Shown: piece by piece, positions 48,709-59,734 of the stretch
Position numbering within the stretch: position 1 is the first letter of the stretch
Layout: each line of letters opens with the position of its first letter
NCBI RefSeq assembly: GCF_029867415.1
Contig: NW_026705295.1
Coordinates: 62,001-126,000, forward strand
Origin: Vicia villosa
Lineage: Eukaryota > Streptophyta > Magnoliopsida > Fabales > Fabaceae
Length of the DNA: 64,000 nt
Direction: 5' to 3'
Notes under the pieces: model-generated
Databases searched by the model: none
Told to the model about the DNA's origin: nothing
The model's input: the letters and a program-made list of their open reading frames with translations, nothing else
Made by a program: the position numbers and the translations under genes

Positions 48709-50944
48709 TTAGATGCGGAAATTCTTTCCGGTGAAGGTTTGTCCGAACTGCCAATGAGGTGGTGCCACGTTCCATGACGTTGATGTACGACGGTCACTGC
48801 CGGTGACCCTAAAAGAGAGAGCCTGGCCCACAAAAACTGCGTTGGATTGCCAGTTTTGCCCCCAGTTACGGCTCATTGTCATCCATGCAGTGTTGGTTCC
48901 TTTTACACTCACGCGCACGATATCCCCTGCACCCGCGACGTTGGTGATTAGAACCAAGTTGAAGTAACGGAAACCGTTGATTGTGAATCTGATGCCTCCT
49001 GTCTTCCTACATGGCACCCTGCAATGCAAACAAATAAATATTAAATTAAAAATTAATTTTTTAATTTTAACTTTTTTAAAAATGTTTTTTTGTCGGTTAA
49101 TTTAATAAAAAATTTACTAGAATTATTTTATTTCAATGCAATGAATATATTCATATTAAAATTTTAGAAACATGTTGAAACCAAGCTATAAATAATGATA
49201 TGACATGTGCCATACTTCCAACTAATGCAAAATATTCTAATTATTAAATAAAAATAAATAACATAGTTTGCATGAAATTAATATATAAAGTAATAATCAA
49301 TATTATTTTATTTTATTTTAATTCTAGGAGTACTAATTTAATTTGTTGCTACAAAGCCCCAAAAAATGAACCTTTTTCTAAGCATGTGTGACCTAACATC
49401 CGTATGAAACTGGGAAAGATGTGTTTTCTGACTTTAAATCCAGATTTTCTGGAAACTATGTTGTTCTATATGGTTTATAATTACTAAAATATCCTTATAG
49501 GATAAATAATTTACAAAATATTGTAGAAGGTCTATAATACCCTAAAAAATACTAGTATGTTTGTTGTTTATTTGAGGCTATTTTAGTTATTTGACACTGA
49601 CAAAATGAAACCAAAGCATATGTACCAACACACCAACACACCGAAAGAGCACAAAAGTGATAAATGAATTTGGTAACACATTAATTTCTTACGGATCAAA
49701 TTAAAATCCACTTACATCAAAGTAGCTTAATTACCCATAAATGAAAAACACTAAAATTGCAATATTAGTAACTTAAGTGGTTTCTCATCACCATTTTAAC
49801 ACAAAACAAAATACTAATATTCATTACTCAACATAGCTAGAAGGAAAAATTGTTCTTGGTTTCTACTTAAGATTGTAAACGTGAAATAGACAAAACACTT
49901 GAATGGGAATCTCATGAAGAAGCTGAAAAGACTCAAACACAATTTCTTGTTTGTTTCCTAAGAAAACAAACGGTGTTGAAATAAAACATTTACATACAAA
50001 TAGCAACAACAAAAATATCTTCATTTTCTGAATTTTTTTTATATGTTGAGGCGGTGCCTTACTTATGCAAGCTCATAATTTCAATGAAATTTTGTTTATT
50101 TATTACAAGTCATTTTTTAATAAATGTAAAATGGAGGAAGTGTATTTAATAGGTATATTTAATAAACTTTAATGTACAAATACATCAAACATTAATATTG
50201 TATTATGTATTTAAGGACAATTTTTTTTAGGGAAGACTCAATTAGGAAAGAAAGAAAATGAAGAGAAAGAAAGAGAAGAGAAAAGAAATCTCAAAATTCT
50301 CTTACAAGTTTTCTATGAAAAACTCAAAAAGTTAAAAACTTGAAAACAACCCATTAAAGGAAAAGTGGTGGAGGGATAGAACTCACCGGCGGTAAGCGAC
50401 GGGGACGATTCCGGCGCGGTACTGAGCGATCTTGAGGAACATGGGCATGGCCAGATCGAAGTGTGGACGAGGAGGGTTACACCAGCCACCATTGTCGCTA
50501 GGTTCAGCGAAATTGGGAGGACAGAAGTTTGTAGCAGTGATTAAGATGGAAGGGTTTCCGGGGTTACACCAACGAGGATCTTGGTCGCACTTGAGCTCGA
50601 AGCATGCACCGCAGCTTAAGCCATTGTTGAATAGTGCTGTGCTTAGTGCGGCGGTGTTGACGCCGTAGCCTTGGCTGTATAAGTTTCCGTAGCCACAAGC
50701 ACCACCTGAAAATTCATGGAAAAACAGAGGTTAAGGTTGAAATGGGTAGTGGAAAATAGGGGGAAATAGAGTTTAAGGTTGTTTGTATTTGTTTACCCAT
50801 TGTTCCGGAGGCGTCGCTGCCGCCGTAGAAAGTGGCGTGAGCGCTGGTCCAGGGGCCACCGGAGTAGACTCCGGGGATTCGAGCGGTGGTTGAGGTGAAA
50901 AGTGAGGAAAGGGATGCAATGGTGAAGAGGAGAATTGCAGCCAT
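48709..50944 (-). CDS. EXPA: Alpha-expansin, three exons, intact
   Basis: Exons 50797-50944, 50387-50705 and 48709-49018 join with GT-AG borders to 777 nt, 258 aa, the normal alpha-expansin length. Residues 1 to about 22 form a signal peptide ([14 protein letters not shown]...TTA). The DPBB_1/GH45-like domain follows: '[20 protein letters not shown]', [13 protein letters not shown], then [12 protein letters not shown], with the alpha-expansin WCNPG and the HFD motif (PRPHFDLAM). The C-terminal CBM63-like domain carries the conserved Trp residues ([12 protein letters not shown]) and ends [11 protein letters not shown]. Expansins act in the cell wall, loosening cellulose-xyloglucan contacts at acid pH without hydrolysis. 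No stop or frameshift is seen. The C-terminal ending suggests the EXPA4/EXPA6 group, but the exact paralogue needs a tree. The only host gene here; its neighbours are repeats. 49019-50386 is an intron without a recognisable insertion. Confidence 0.95.
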
Positions 50945-51060
50945 TGCAAGAGAGAGAAAGAGAGAGAGTGGGAGAGTAGGTTGTGTTGTGTTGTTGATTT
51001 GGGGATGAGTGGAAAGTGAGAAGGTGGGAAGGGGTACTTATGGAGGGAGGCTAAGGAGTG
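50945..51060 (-). promoter_or_regulatory. Expansin 5'UTR and core promoter region
   Basis: Minus strand: a CT-rich leader ('ctctcccactctctctct') directly before the ATG at 50944, as is common for strongly expressed plant genes. A weak TATA-like 'ccataagta' lies at about 51037-51045. Promoter position is inferred. Confidence 0.45.
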
Positions 51061-51403
51061 GTGGGAATGGAATAGGGTAATGGACCTGCAGGTTGTACAG
51101 TAGTTTTTGAACTTATTATTACCTTCTAATTAATGGGCCTTCTATTTACCAAACATAAAAAAAGGCCTTGTTTGCATTTCTCTGTCCATGTGATCCTATT
51201 GTTCTTTCTTTCTTTTTTTTCCTTCTTTTGGAAGACTACTTCTTTTTTTATGTTTGACAATAATTTTGAATTTGTTCTACTAGGTCAAACGACCTACTAA
51301 GATCAACTCAACAATAAAGACTTAATTATTTTTAAAAAGAATATTAAGACTTAATTAAAATATTTTTACAGAAGGCGCAATGAATAGGTTGACATTATCA
51401 ACA
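51061..51403. other. Expansin upstream region
   Basis: No gene; T-rich and pyrimidine-rich tracts around 51200-51250. Probably contains the proximal regulatory sequence, but no motif was assigned. Confidence 0.4.
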
Positions 51404-51405
51404 TA

Positions 51406-51687
51406 CTCCCTCCGTTTTTTATTATAAGTCGTTTTAGACTTTTCACACAGTTTAAGAAAAATAATAATTGTTGTATAAAAATGAGAAATTACGAAGGTTT
51501 TTACAAAATTATCCTTCATTAATGACATATGGAAGGTAAATTTATATAATTGAAATGAGAGAGAATAATAAATATTTAAGGATATAATAGGAAAAGTAGC
51601 ATTAATTATTCATTGGAATTGTAAAGCAACTTATATTTAAATATAAATGTTTTTTTCAAAACGACTTATAATAAAAAACGGAGGAAG
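51406..51687. mobile_element. Stowaway-like MITE
   Basis: TIRs CTCCCTCCGTTTTTTATTA and, in reverse, CTTCCTCCGTTTTTTATTA, extending through 'taagtcgtttt'. Flanked by TA on both sides (51404-51405, 51688-51689). 282 bp, non-coding. The ends are typical of plant Tc1/mariner MITEs. Confidence 0.9.
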
Positions 51688-51805
51688 TACTAAATTTGAA
51701 TTACTACTTCAGTATCGTTAGTTGCATCCAAATTAACTAACTCTAGCATTCTTTGTGAGGCCTAATCATCAATTAATATGCAAGTTACACATCTTTAATT
51801 ATACT

Positions 51806-52020
51806 TAGTGCCGGAGCCAGGAATTTTAGACATTTTGGACAAAAACTTTACACCATTGATTATTCTTCTGTTTTAATTTTCATACCCTATTTAAATTAAT
51901 TTTGCCCTTAATTTTTCTTCTGATTTTGTCTAAAAATTAACTAAATTTGGAACAGTACAAAGAAAATAGAGGATGAACCCAGACGCCTGCCCAGGCTAGC
52001 TGGGTCTTGGCTCCGCCCTG
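51806..52020. mobile_element. hAT-type MITE, 215 bp
   Basis: TIRs TAGTGCCGGAGCCAGGA and, in reverse, CAGGGCGGAGCCAAGA. Perfect 8-bp duplication ATTATACT at 51798-51805 and 52021-52028. Confidence 0.9.
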
Positions 52021-52062
52021 ATTATACTAGTTACACGTTGAAGTGCTAAATATGTAGACATC

Positions 52063-52064
<2 letters not shown>

Positions 52065-52159
<95 letters not shown>
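52065..52159. repeat. (CT)n(TA)n compound microsatellite
   Basis: About 15 CT units followed directly by about 32 TA units. Likely hypervariable and useful as a marker. Confidence 0.95.
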
Positions 52160-52161
<2 letters not shown>

Positions 52162-53626
52162 ATTTTTAAATTATTGGTTGAAATTTATTTTTCAGTTTAA
52201 ATCAAACCTCAATAATTACTCATGCTCAAATTTAAGATGAATGTATGTATACTTTACTCCAAGAGAATTATGTATTTAGATTCAAGGTACAATAAGTACA
52301 AACAGAATATGCAATCATCTATACTAACACACACCTGCATTGATTTTACATATTTTTGAAGTTACGTCGCAAATCTAATTGAATGAAATTAAACACTCAT
52401 GTTTTAAATCGTATTTCCAAATCAAATTGGTAAAGTTTTCTAGATTTGATATTAAAATATACTTTTTTTTTATCTAGGTTGGTTATTTAATGGCAAATAA
52501 CCCAAATCCATTATTTGAAGAATTTCTTTTGTTCCAAGAAATGTTATGGGGCCACCTATTATTAATGATATACATGTGCATCACACATGCATCTTCCTGA
52601 TATGAATAGTATTTGGGGTCAGAAGGAGCAATGCAAGTTGAAGATCAATTTTGGAAGAAGTAATGGCAAAATGCACATGATGCGTTGCATACTTTAAAGA
52701 CATAAGTAAAAGAAAATTGAAATGAGAATAAGGAGGCCCCGCTCTTGATTTCATGCTAATAACATGATTGGTTTTATCTATAATGCAAGCAAAGTTTAGT
52801 TATATTTAGGTTCCTACTCCATTGTCCCATCAAAGTATCACATATGCAATTTTTTTCTATGTTTTTAATGATTGTCATTTTGAAAAATTGTTGTAATGTT
52901 TTATGAATATATTTTAATATATTGAGTTTTACTTACTTAATTATTCAACTAATTACTCAATTAATTATAATTATTTGTCAAAAGTATAGATGTACATGTT
53001 AACTCAGCAAGAGCAGTATACTCAGAGGTCTTAGTAGGTATATTGCGTTGTATTGTGGTTAGGGTTTGCCTATGCAGGCGAGAAGTCTTGTATGATGGTG
53101 TTTAGTATGGTTAGAGGACATACTCATGTGATGTGAGAGACTCTGTATATGCGTTGAGAGATTAGGTGTAAGAACATAAGTTATGATCTATATTAGTTAA
53201 GATATGCTCTTCTCCCTTTCGGGGAGAAGTATTTATAAAGGCTTAATGCCTAGGGTTTCTTTGGGAAAGGTCATCACCCACCTAATCGATGGTGGACAAT
53301 TGAATCCCCATTTCCAAGAGAATATGGGTCAGTTACTGACTCTGACTTCTCTCTGCCCAAGAAAATGTCTTATCTCACATTTTTCATGATTGGGCGATAT
53401 AGAATTATTTGAGGGCGAAGCGGTACCTCTTTGAGGATGATATGTGATAGTTGCCCTTCCTAGGAGGCGACTTATGACCATCGCCCTAGCCAGATCTTTT
53501 ACAAATATAACACTACATAGTTCCCCAAGCACAAGGCCCTTGATAGAGGAAGAAGTGTTTTTATATTGTGCTACAAAGGAGTACCCCGAAGCCATGAATT
53601 TCTCTATGTGACGTGATAGGCCTATT
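52160..53626. other. Intergenic, then left part of an unidentified repeat
   Basis: 52160-52980 shows nothing recognisable. From about 52990 to 53626 the sequence becomes GC-richer and has a TATA-like 'tatttataaaggc' (53229). It continues at 54832 after the solo LTR, so it is the left part of a larger repeat, probably an LTR. No coding evidence. Confidence 0.4.
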
Positions 53627-54831
53627 TGTTAGAACAAGATTTGTTCTGATCAATTATCTTAGTTTTGATGATAACAATAATATGAATTTTGCTTAAGATA
53701 ATATGGTACTCTAATCCAATGCAATTTCCTTTTCAGGAAATATATAAAGAGTATGCATAATTCAGCGCTCAGAAGCTTTGTCTCAAGGGTTCAGCATGCA
53801 ACATCAGAACATGGTCTGGCAAGACATCAGAAGATGGTCGAAGCAGAATCAGAACATGGGTCTATGGAAGCATCAGAAGAACATGAGATCAGAAGCACTG
53901 AAGTTCTGATGGTATCACGCACAGAAGCACTTCAAGGTCAGAAGATCAGAAGATGCTTTGCACCAAGCTGTTTGACTCTGATGATATTCAAACGTTGTAT
54001 TCGCAAACATCAGATCAGAAGGAAGTACAAGTGGCAGGCTACGCTGACTGACAAAAGGAACGTTAAAAGCTATTAAAGGCAACGTCAGTAGACACAGCGT
54101 GAACAAGGCTCGAGGTAGTTGACAAAAGCGTATAACATTAAATGCGATGCTGTACGGAACACGCAAAGCATTAAATGCACTCAACGGTCATCTTCTCCAA
54201 CGCCTATAAATATGAAGTTCTGATGAGAAGCAAGGTTAACGATTCTGAACAAAACAACTCATATTAACTTGCTGAAACTCTGTTCTATTCAAAGCTCAGA
54301 ATCTTCATCTTCATCAAAGCTCACTACATTGCTGTTGTAATATATTAGTGAGATTAAGCTTAAACGTTAAGAGAAATATCACAGTTTGTGATTATAGCTT
54401 TTAAGAAGCAATTGTAATACTCTTAGAATTGATTACATTAAGTTGTAAGGAACTAGAGTGATCGTGTGGATCAGAATACTCTAGGAAGTCTTAGAGGTTA
54501 TCTAAGCAGGTTGTAACTAGAGTGATCGTGTGGATCAGAATACTCTAGAAAGTCTTAGAGGGTATCTAAGCAGTTGTTCCTGGAGTGATCAGTGTGTGAT
54601 CAGAAGACTCTGGAAGACTTAGTTGCTGACTAAGTGGAGAACCATTGTAATCCGTGCGATTAGTGGATTAAATCCTCAGTTGAGGTAAATCATCTCTGCG
54701 GGGGTGGACTGGAGTAGTTTAGTTAACAACGAACCAGGATAAAAATAACTGTGCAATTTATTTTTATCGGTCAAGTTTTTAAAGCTACACTTATTCAAAC
54801 CCCCCCTTTCTAAGTGTTTTTCTATCCTTCA
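53627..54831 (+). mobile_element. SIRE-like copia solo LTR
   Basis: Starts TGTTAGAACAAGATTTG and ends TTTTTCTATCCTTCA; 1,205 bp. Perfect 5-bp duplication CTATT at 53622-53626 and 54832-54836. The layout (repeated 'cagaag' rich U3, TATA-like 'gcctataaatatg' at 54202, tandem 64-bp units at 54451-54640) fits SIRE/Maximus LTRs of legumes. No internal region remains. Confidence 0.9.
54451..54640 (+). repeat. 64-bp tandem repeat in solo LTR
   Basis: Units starting 'aactagagtgatcgtgtgg' at 54451 and 54515, with a third diverged copy near 54578. Confidence 0.85.
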
Positions 54832-55883
54832 CTATTAGGCTTGTTTTTTTAGGGAAGTCATATTGTTTTGTTCGTCCGAGGAAACTTTAAGTCCTCAAGC
54901 GAGAGTGACATGTACCCTGGCTGATGAGACTATAAGTTCCTCAAGCGAGGCGTTAGACCCCTCAAGCAGGACTTCTATCAAGCCCTCAAATAAGACTTGC
55001 AAAAAGTCTCTTAGGTTATACTTCGATCGCGCTTCTAGGAGAGATTCTATGTATGGTCATGCCCGAGGAAACTCTAAGTATCTCAGGCGAGAGTTTTATT
55101 AGCCAGGGAAATCTAAGTCCCTTAGGCGAAGTTAAATATAGCCTGGATGATGAGATTATAAGTCCCTCAGGCAAGGCGTTAGTCCTCTCATACGGAATTT
55201 CTATGTTTGGTCACGTCCGAGGAAACTCTAAGTCCCTCAAACAAGAATTTTATTAGATTTGGAAATCTAATTCCCCCAAGCGAAGTTATCTTTAGCCAAG
55301 TTGATGAGACTATAAGTCCCTCAGGTGGGGCGTTAGGCCTCTCGAGCGAAACTTATATCAAGCCCTCAAACAAGACTTATGAATAAGTCCCTTAGGCTAG
55401 ACTTCAGTCGCGCCTCTGGGCGAGGTTTCTATGTTAGGTCATGCCCGAGGAAACTCTAAATTCCTTGGAAAGAGTTGGATTAGCATTGGAAATCTAAGTC
55501 CATCAGGCAAAGTTATTTGTAGCCCAGCTGATGAGACTGTAAGTCCTTCAGGTGAGACGTTAGGCCTCTCGAGCGAAACTTCTATCAAGTCCTCATACAA
55601 GACTTCTGAATAAGTCTCTTAGGCTAGACTTCGGTCGCGCCTCTTGGCAAGATTTCTATGTCTGGTCCCCCCCCCCCCCCCCCCGAGGAAACTATAAATC
55701 CTCAAGTGAGAGTTTGATTAGCTTGGGAAATATAAGTCTCTCATGCGAAGTTATTTGTAGTCCGACTGATGAGACTATAAGTCCCTCAAACGAGGCGTTT
55801 GAAAAACTTGTTTGTGTTTTCCTGAGGGGAGACAAGGATCTTCGCCACGAAAATCAACATGCAAAATATTTCCTCATTGGGTG
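54832..55883 (+). repeat. Tandem repeat built on 'gccgaggaaactctaagtcc'
   Basis: Five unit starts ('cgaggaaact') at 54877, 55064, 55218, 55446 and 55684, so units vary from about 154 to 238 bp. Each contains 'agtccctcaggcgagg' and 'gatgagactataagtccctc'. Open frames across it are artefacts of the repeat. The Ogre LTR begins directly after it. Confidence 0.85.
55667..55684. repeat. Poly(C) run of 18
   Basis: Replaces the 'atgccc' found at this point in the other tandem units. Either a true homopolymer expansion or an assembly error. Confidence 0.9.
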
Positions 55884-58800
55884 TGTCATACCCCAAAATT
55901 TGCCCCATCTACTTCACTTACAAAGATTCAAAGACTAGGGATCCATTCAAGCAACACCCCTAGTCAAGAGCCTCCTAAAGGCTAGGGTTTGAGGTTCCCC
56001 TAAGAGGGATCAATGAGATAAGGCTCCTAATCAAGGATGTATGGTTTATAGTGATCTAATCTAAATCCATGGCAAAAGTCAAGGCACTACTCCAAAGGTC
56101 ACCTGCTCAAACAATCTCAAGATCTACAATCAACTGATTCAAATCCAAAGTCAAGACATGATCCAAACTTCTAACCATTGGTCACACAATAAGTGTGGGG
56201 ATGTATATCCATCATTTGATCAAAGCTTGATCATGATTCCATTAATAGAAACTCAGAGATGAACAAATATAGAAAGGTTCAAATTAGGGTTTCTTAGGAG
56301 AAAGTCAACCCAACTTTGACTGGGCATAACTTTCACATGGAACATCAGAAATTCTCCACTCAAAGCCTATTTTGAAGGAAATTGGATTCTCTACAACTTT
56401 GTGTCTCACAAGCCAAGGCCAAAAATGCTTCATTTAAGAGATACAAGGCAAAAGATTACAGGTCATTTTCAGGCATCCTTCAGAAACAGTTTTTCCCAAA
56501 GAGAATATGGTCAAGATAAAAGCTTCAAATGAAAAATATGTTCCAAAGTGGCTTGTAGAGGACCTCTTGAGGTTTCTAAAAAGTATTAGATCTCCCTCAT
56601 AGCTTAAAAATTGAGTGAGATATGCTTGATCAAAGTTAGGTGATTTTGAAGGACCAAATATGAAAAAGGAGGGTTCAAATTGAGAAATCTTGCAAATGGG
56701 CCTATGTTTTTATGGTACAAACTTGATCCACAAGCCATTAGCTTGTCCAAAACAAAAGGGCACGAAATTTAACATTATATTTATTTTAATTTGATTTTTT
56801 ATTTTATTTTAATGATTTAATTAAGATAAAAATCAATTATTTTGATAAGAGAGATATATTGATTGTTTCCAATCAATATTTATGACCAAATATATGTTAA
56901 TTTTCGTGCACAATTAAATGGAAAAGGTTAATGCAAGATTTGGCCAAAAATAGTAGCTTAAGATTCAAGAAACTAAATCAAATATTCAAATATGGCAAGG
57001 TTGGATTCATTGAGTTTTGGGCTCTCTTTTTTAACCTAATCCACTCTAGTATAAGTAGGGAGCATAAGGGATCGAATCAGGGGTTGGAAAATCGAGAGGA
57101 GGCAAAGCTGCAAGAACATAAAAAATCCACCAAGAACGTGAATTCGGTTTGGGACAATTCGCGACTTGCAAGAAGTTCTAAAGGTTGCAAAAGGTCCCTG
57201 GGATTGTTCTGAAGCTGTGAGGATCATTACTCTGCTTCAACACCCCCAGAAATATCTCATATTCGCCCAGGTAAGTCCTTCTGAAAATCTCTTCGATCTG
57301 AACAACATAGGCATCCTCATTGAAATTTGATTGCATAATCTTGCTTGTTTTAATGCATTGAACGTTTCTGGATGACTGGTTTGCTGTTTTCATGCTTCGT
57401 TTGTGTGTCGCCATTAACGCCGTTTTGAGCTATTAGGGTTTCAATTTAGGGCTTTTAATTAGAAATAAAATCAGGGTCTAATAATGGTATAGATGAATTC
57501 GCATGGCTGAGACGAGACGATTGCAAGTGGCGCGAAATATTTATGTGAGTGTATGGTCTATTCGTTGTTTTCGTGGTCTGGTTTGCTACGTAGAAGGCCG
57601 TAGCAAAATCGTAGCTAATTCCTAGGATAAAACACAGGCCTAGTAGAGAAGACGATGGCGTGTCAACGCCTGGGTGGTCAGTTTGAAAATCCGCGCGCGT
57701 TCTTGTTCCTTGTTTTAGTGACTTTTTACATAATAATAACTGCGTACAATAAACACCAAAGCGACCCAGTTGAGTTGGTTGAGAAGCGCCTAGGGGAGGG
57801 TGAGGTCGCAGGTTCGAGCCTCCCCTCCAACACATTATTTTCTTTGATTTTCCATCCCTGATCCTGTGCGCTGCAAAGATTGACCACTACCATACGACCT
57901 CATGATCCAGCCGTCAGTCCCCACTAGCCTCAGATCTAACGCCCCCGATTGAGTCCCCATGGCATGAGCCTTAATAAAAACCACACCTGATCAGAACCCT
58001 AATAAAATCTAAACTAAATTTTAATTATTTGTTTTATTTTGATTAAAATACTTATATTTAATATATATTAAGTATATGATAATTAAATTTTTTTTAAAAA
58101 ATAAATATGTAATGATTATATTAAAAATTCTCAATTTGTTATTCGTACCGATTAAATCGATTGATCGCTGTGGTTAACAATGATTTTAATTAAAATGCTA
58201 TTAAAATAAATTAAAATAAAATCAAACTATATCCGATTAAATGGCTGCAATCATCTTATTGATTGTGGTGATTAATCCTGCCTCGTTCTATAATTAATCT
58301 GTTATTATTTGTGACCGTATTAACCGGTTATGAGAGGTAACAGTATAAAATAAAATTTATCAAATAATAATAAAATACAAATAAGTTGTTATTAGTGATA
58401 ATCGAATTAATCGGTTTGAATTGGTAACAATGCAAATCCTTAATCTTTTAACTATGGTGATCAAACCTATTGATCATTGCGGTTAATTGTGCCAAATCAG
58501 GGTTGTACGCCCAAACCCTAATAATTCTAAAATCCATTCAAATTACAAGACAAAATAAACTGCGATAGGCTAACCAAAAAGCCTCCAAAAAAACCATATC
58601 AAATCAAATTCAAACTCTAAATGGCGTACAACCCTTCCCGAACTACGTAGACTCTGATCCTCCCTAAGGAGGTACGTAGGCACTTGGCAACAAGGCGAGT
58701 CCCCCCTCTTCAAAATCTCAATCATGTCATTATAATTTTGTTTGCCACATTTCTTTACAAATCCTGCCATGCAACCCTAATCTTTGAACATTAGCCTTTA

Positions 58801-58944
58801 GGAAAGGGCTGAGGGTGCCTAACACCTTCCCCCAGCCTGATTATAATAGCTTACCCTAAATCTCTTAACTGCGTAAGGGTTTCCTATTCGCCCTTCAGAA
58901 TAGGTGGCGACTCGAAAGTTGAAATTTTTAGGCAGGTTGCTACA
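55884..58944 (+). repeat. Ogre 5' LTR
   Basis: 3,061 bp, TGTCATACCCCAAAATTTG ... GGCAGGTTGCTACA. A TATA-like 'tagtataagtaggg' lies at 57047 and a donor-like 'cccaggtaagtcc' at 57264. A tRNA-like cassette is at 57761, and the shared 'gagggtgcctaacacctt' block at about 58810. Confidence 0.9.
57761..57833 (+). other. tRNA-like cassette in Ogre LTR
   Basis: A-box-like TTGGTTGAGAAGCGCC and B-box GGTTCGAGCC, with a T arm closing as 'gcaGGTTCGAGCCtcc'. T-rich 'attattttctttgatttt' follows. It lies 1.11 kb from the LTR end, matching the cassette of the element at 35114 (1.15 kb). Confidence 0.6.
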
Positions 58945-58946
58945 GC

Positions 58947-58964
58947 TGGCGACTCTGCTGGGGA
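58947..58964 (+). other. Primer binding site of Ogre
   Basis: TGGCGACTCTGCTGGGGA starts two bases after the LTR. From memory, Ogre elements use a tRNA-Arg primer with this type of PBS. The non-autonomous element has the same sequence in minus orientation at 42425-42410. Confidence 0.85.
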
Positions 58965-59214
58965 AACACTTTTAGTGAATTATTATGCTCCTAAGGCTTG
59001 AGTGGGTTTAGGTTTATGGCTCGTGGTTTGTGGTTTAGGGTTTGTGGCGCATTTTAGGGTTGGCAAATTGCCACATTTAGGGTTTGGGGGAGGTTTATCT
59101 TTTAATAAACATTAAATTATTTATTTGTTTATTTGTTTTATGTTTTTATCTGCCTGAAAATATCTGCTTTTATTTTTATATATTTGCTCTATTTTTATGT
59201 CGGCTAAACCTTAA

Positions 59215-59530
59215 ATGTGGGAGTTAACTTTGAGACCAAAAGGGGACATGAATCGCCTTACGAATCTCACTGATAACTCCACTCGGAGTGGGTTAGGTAT
59301 TTGGAAAGGTCAGAAACGAAGCTTGACTTTGTGGAGGGCTGGACTGGATACTTAGCTGATCTCTCCGGGAACCTACCCAAAAATTCGAACCTCATGGATA
59401 AAGTGAGTTGTTCCAAAATCCGAAGAGACGAAAAAGTCTTGGAGGCTACGAACGACCCCATGAGACCTTTTAGAACCCCCATATAAAGGTTGGCTCCCAA
59501 GAGCCCCCTACGTCGAACCTATGAACTTGG
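59215..59530 (+). other. Conserved leader block of Ogre
   Basis: Shared at high identity with 41830-42137 (reverse) of the non-autonomous element, although the sequences between are different. A possible 'cactcggagtg' hairpin core is at 59281-59291. A packaging or dimerisation role is inference. Confidence 0.7.
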
Positions 59531-59734
59531 GTTCTTTGAAATACCATGTTTTTTTTTTTGCTTAATTTTTTTTTTTTTTATGTTTGTATTATATTTTTTT
59601 GTTGTTATGTGTTTGCATGCATCATCTAATCATTTGCATTTTTCATCATGTCTTATCCACAAATAAAAATAATAATACACATATATGTATATATATTTGG
59701 TAAAATGTATTTTGTTGGTGAATGTGTAGGAAGG

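Noticed and set aside
54863..55938. Series of 60-79 codon frames with 'GNSKSL' motifs
   Set aside because: Translation of the tandem repeat at 54832-55883; frames change between units.
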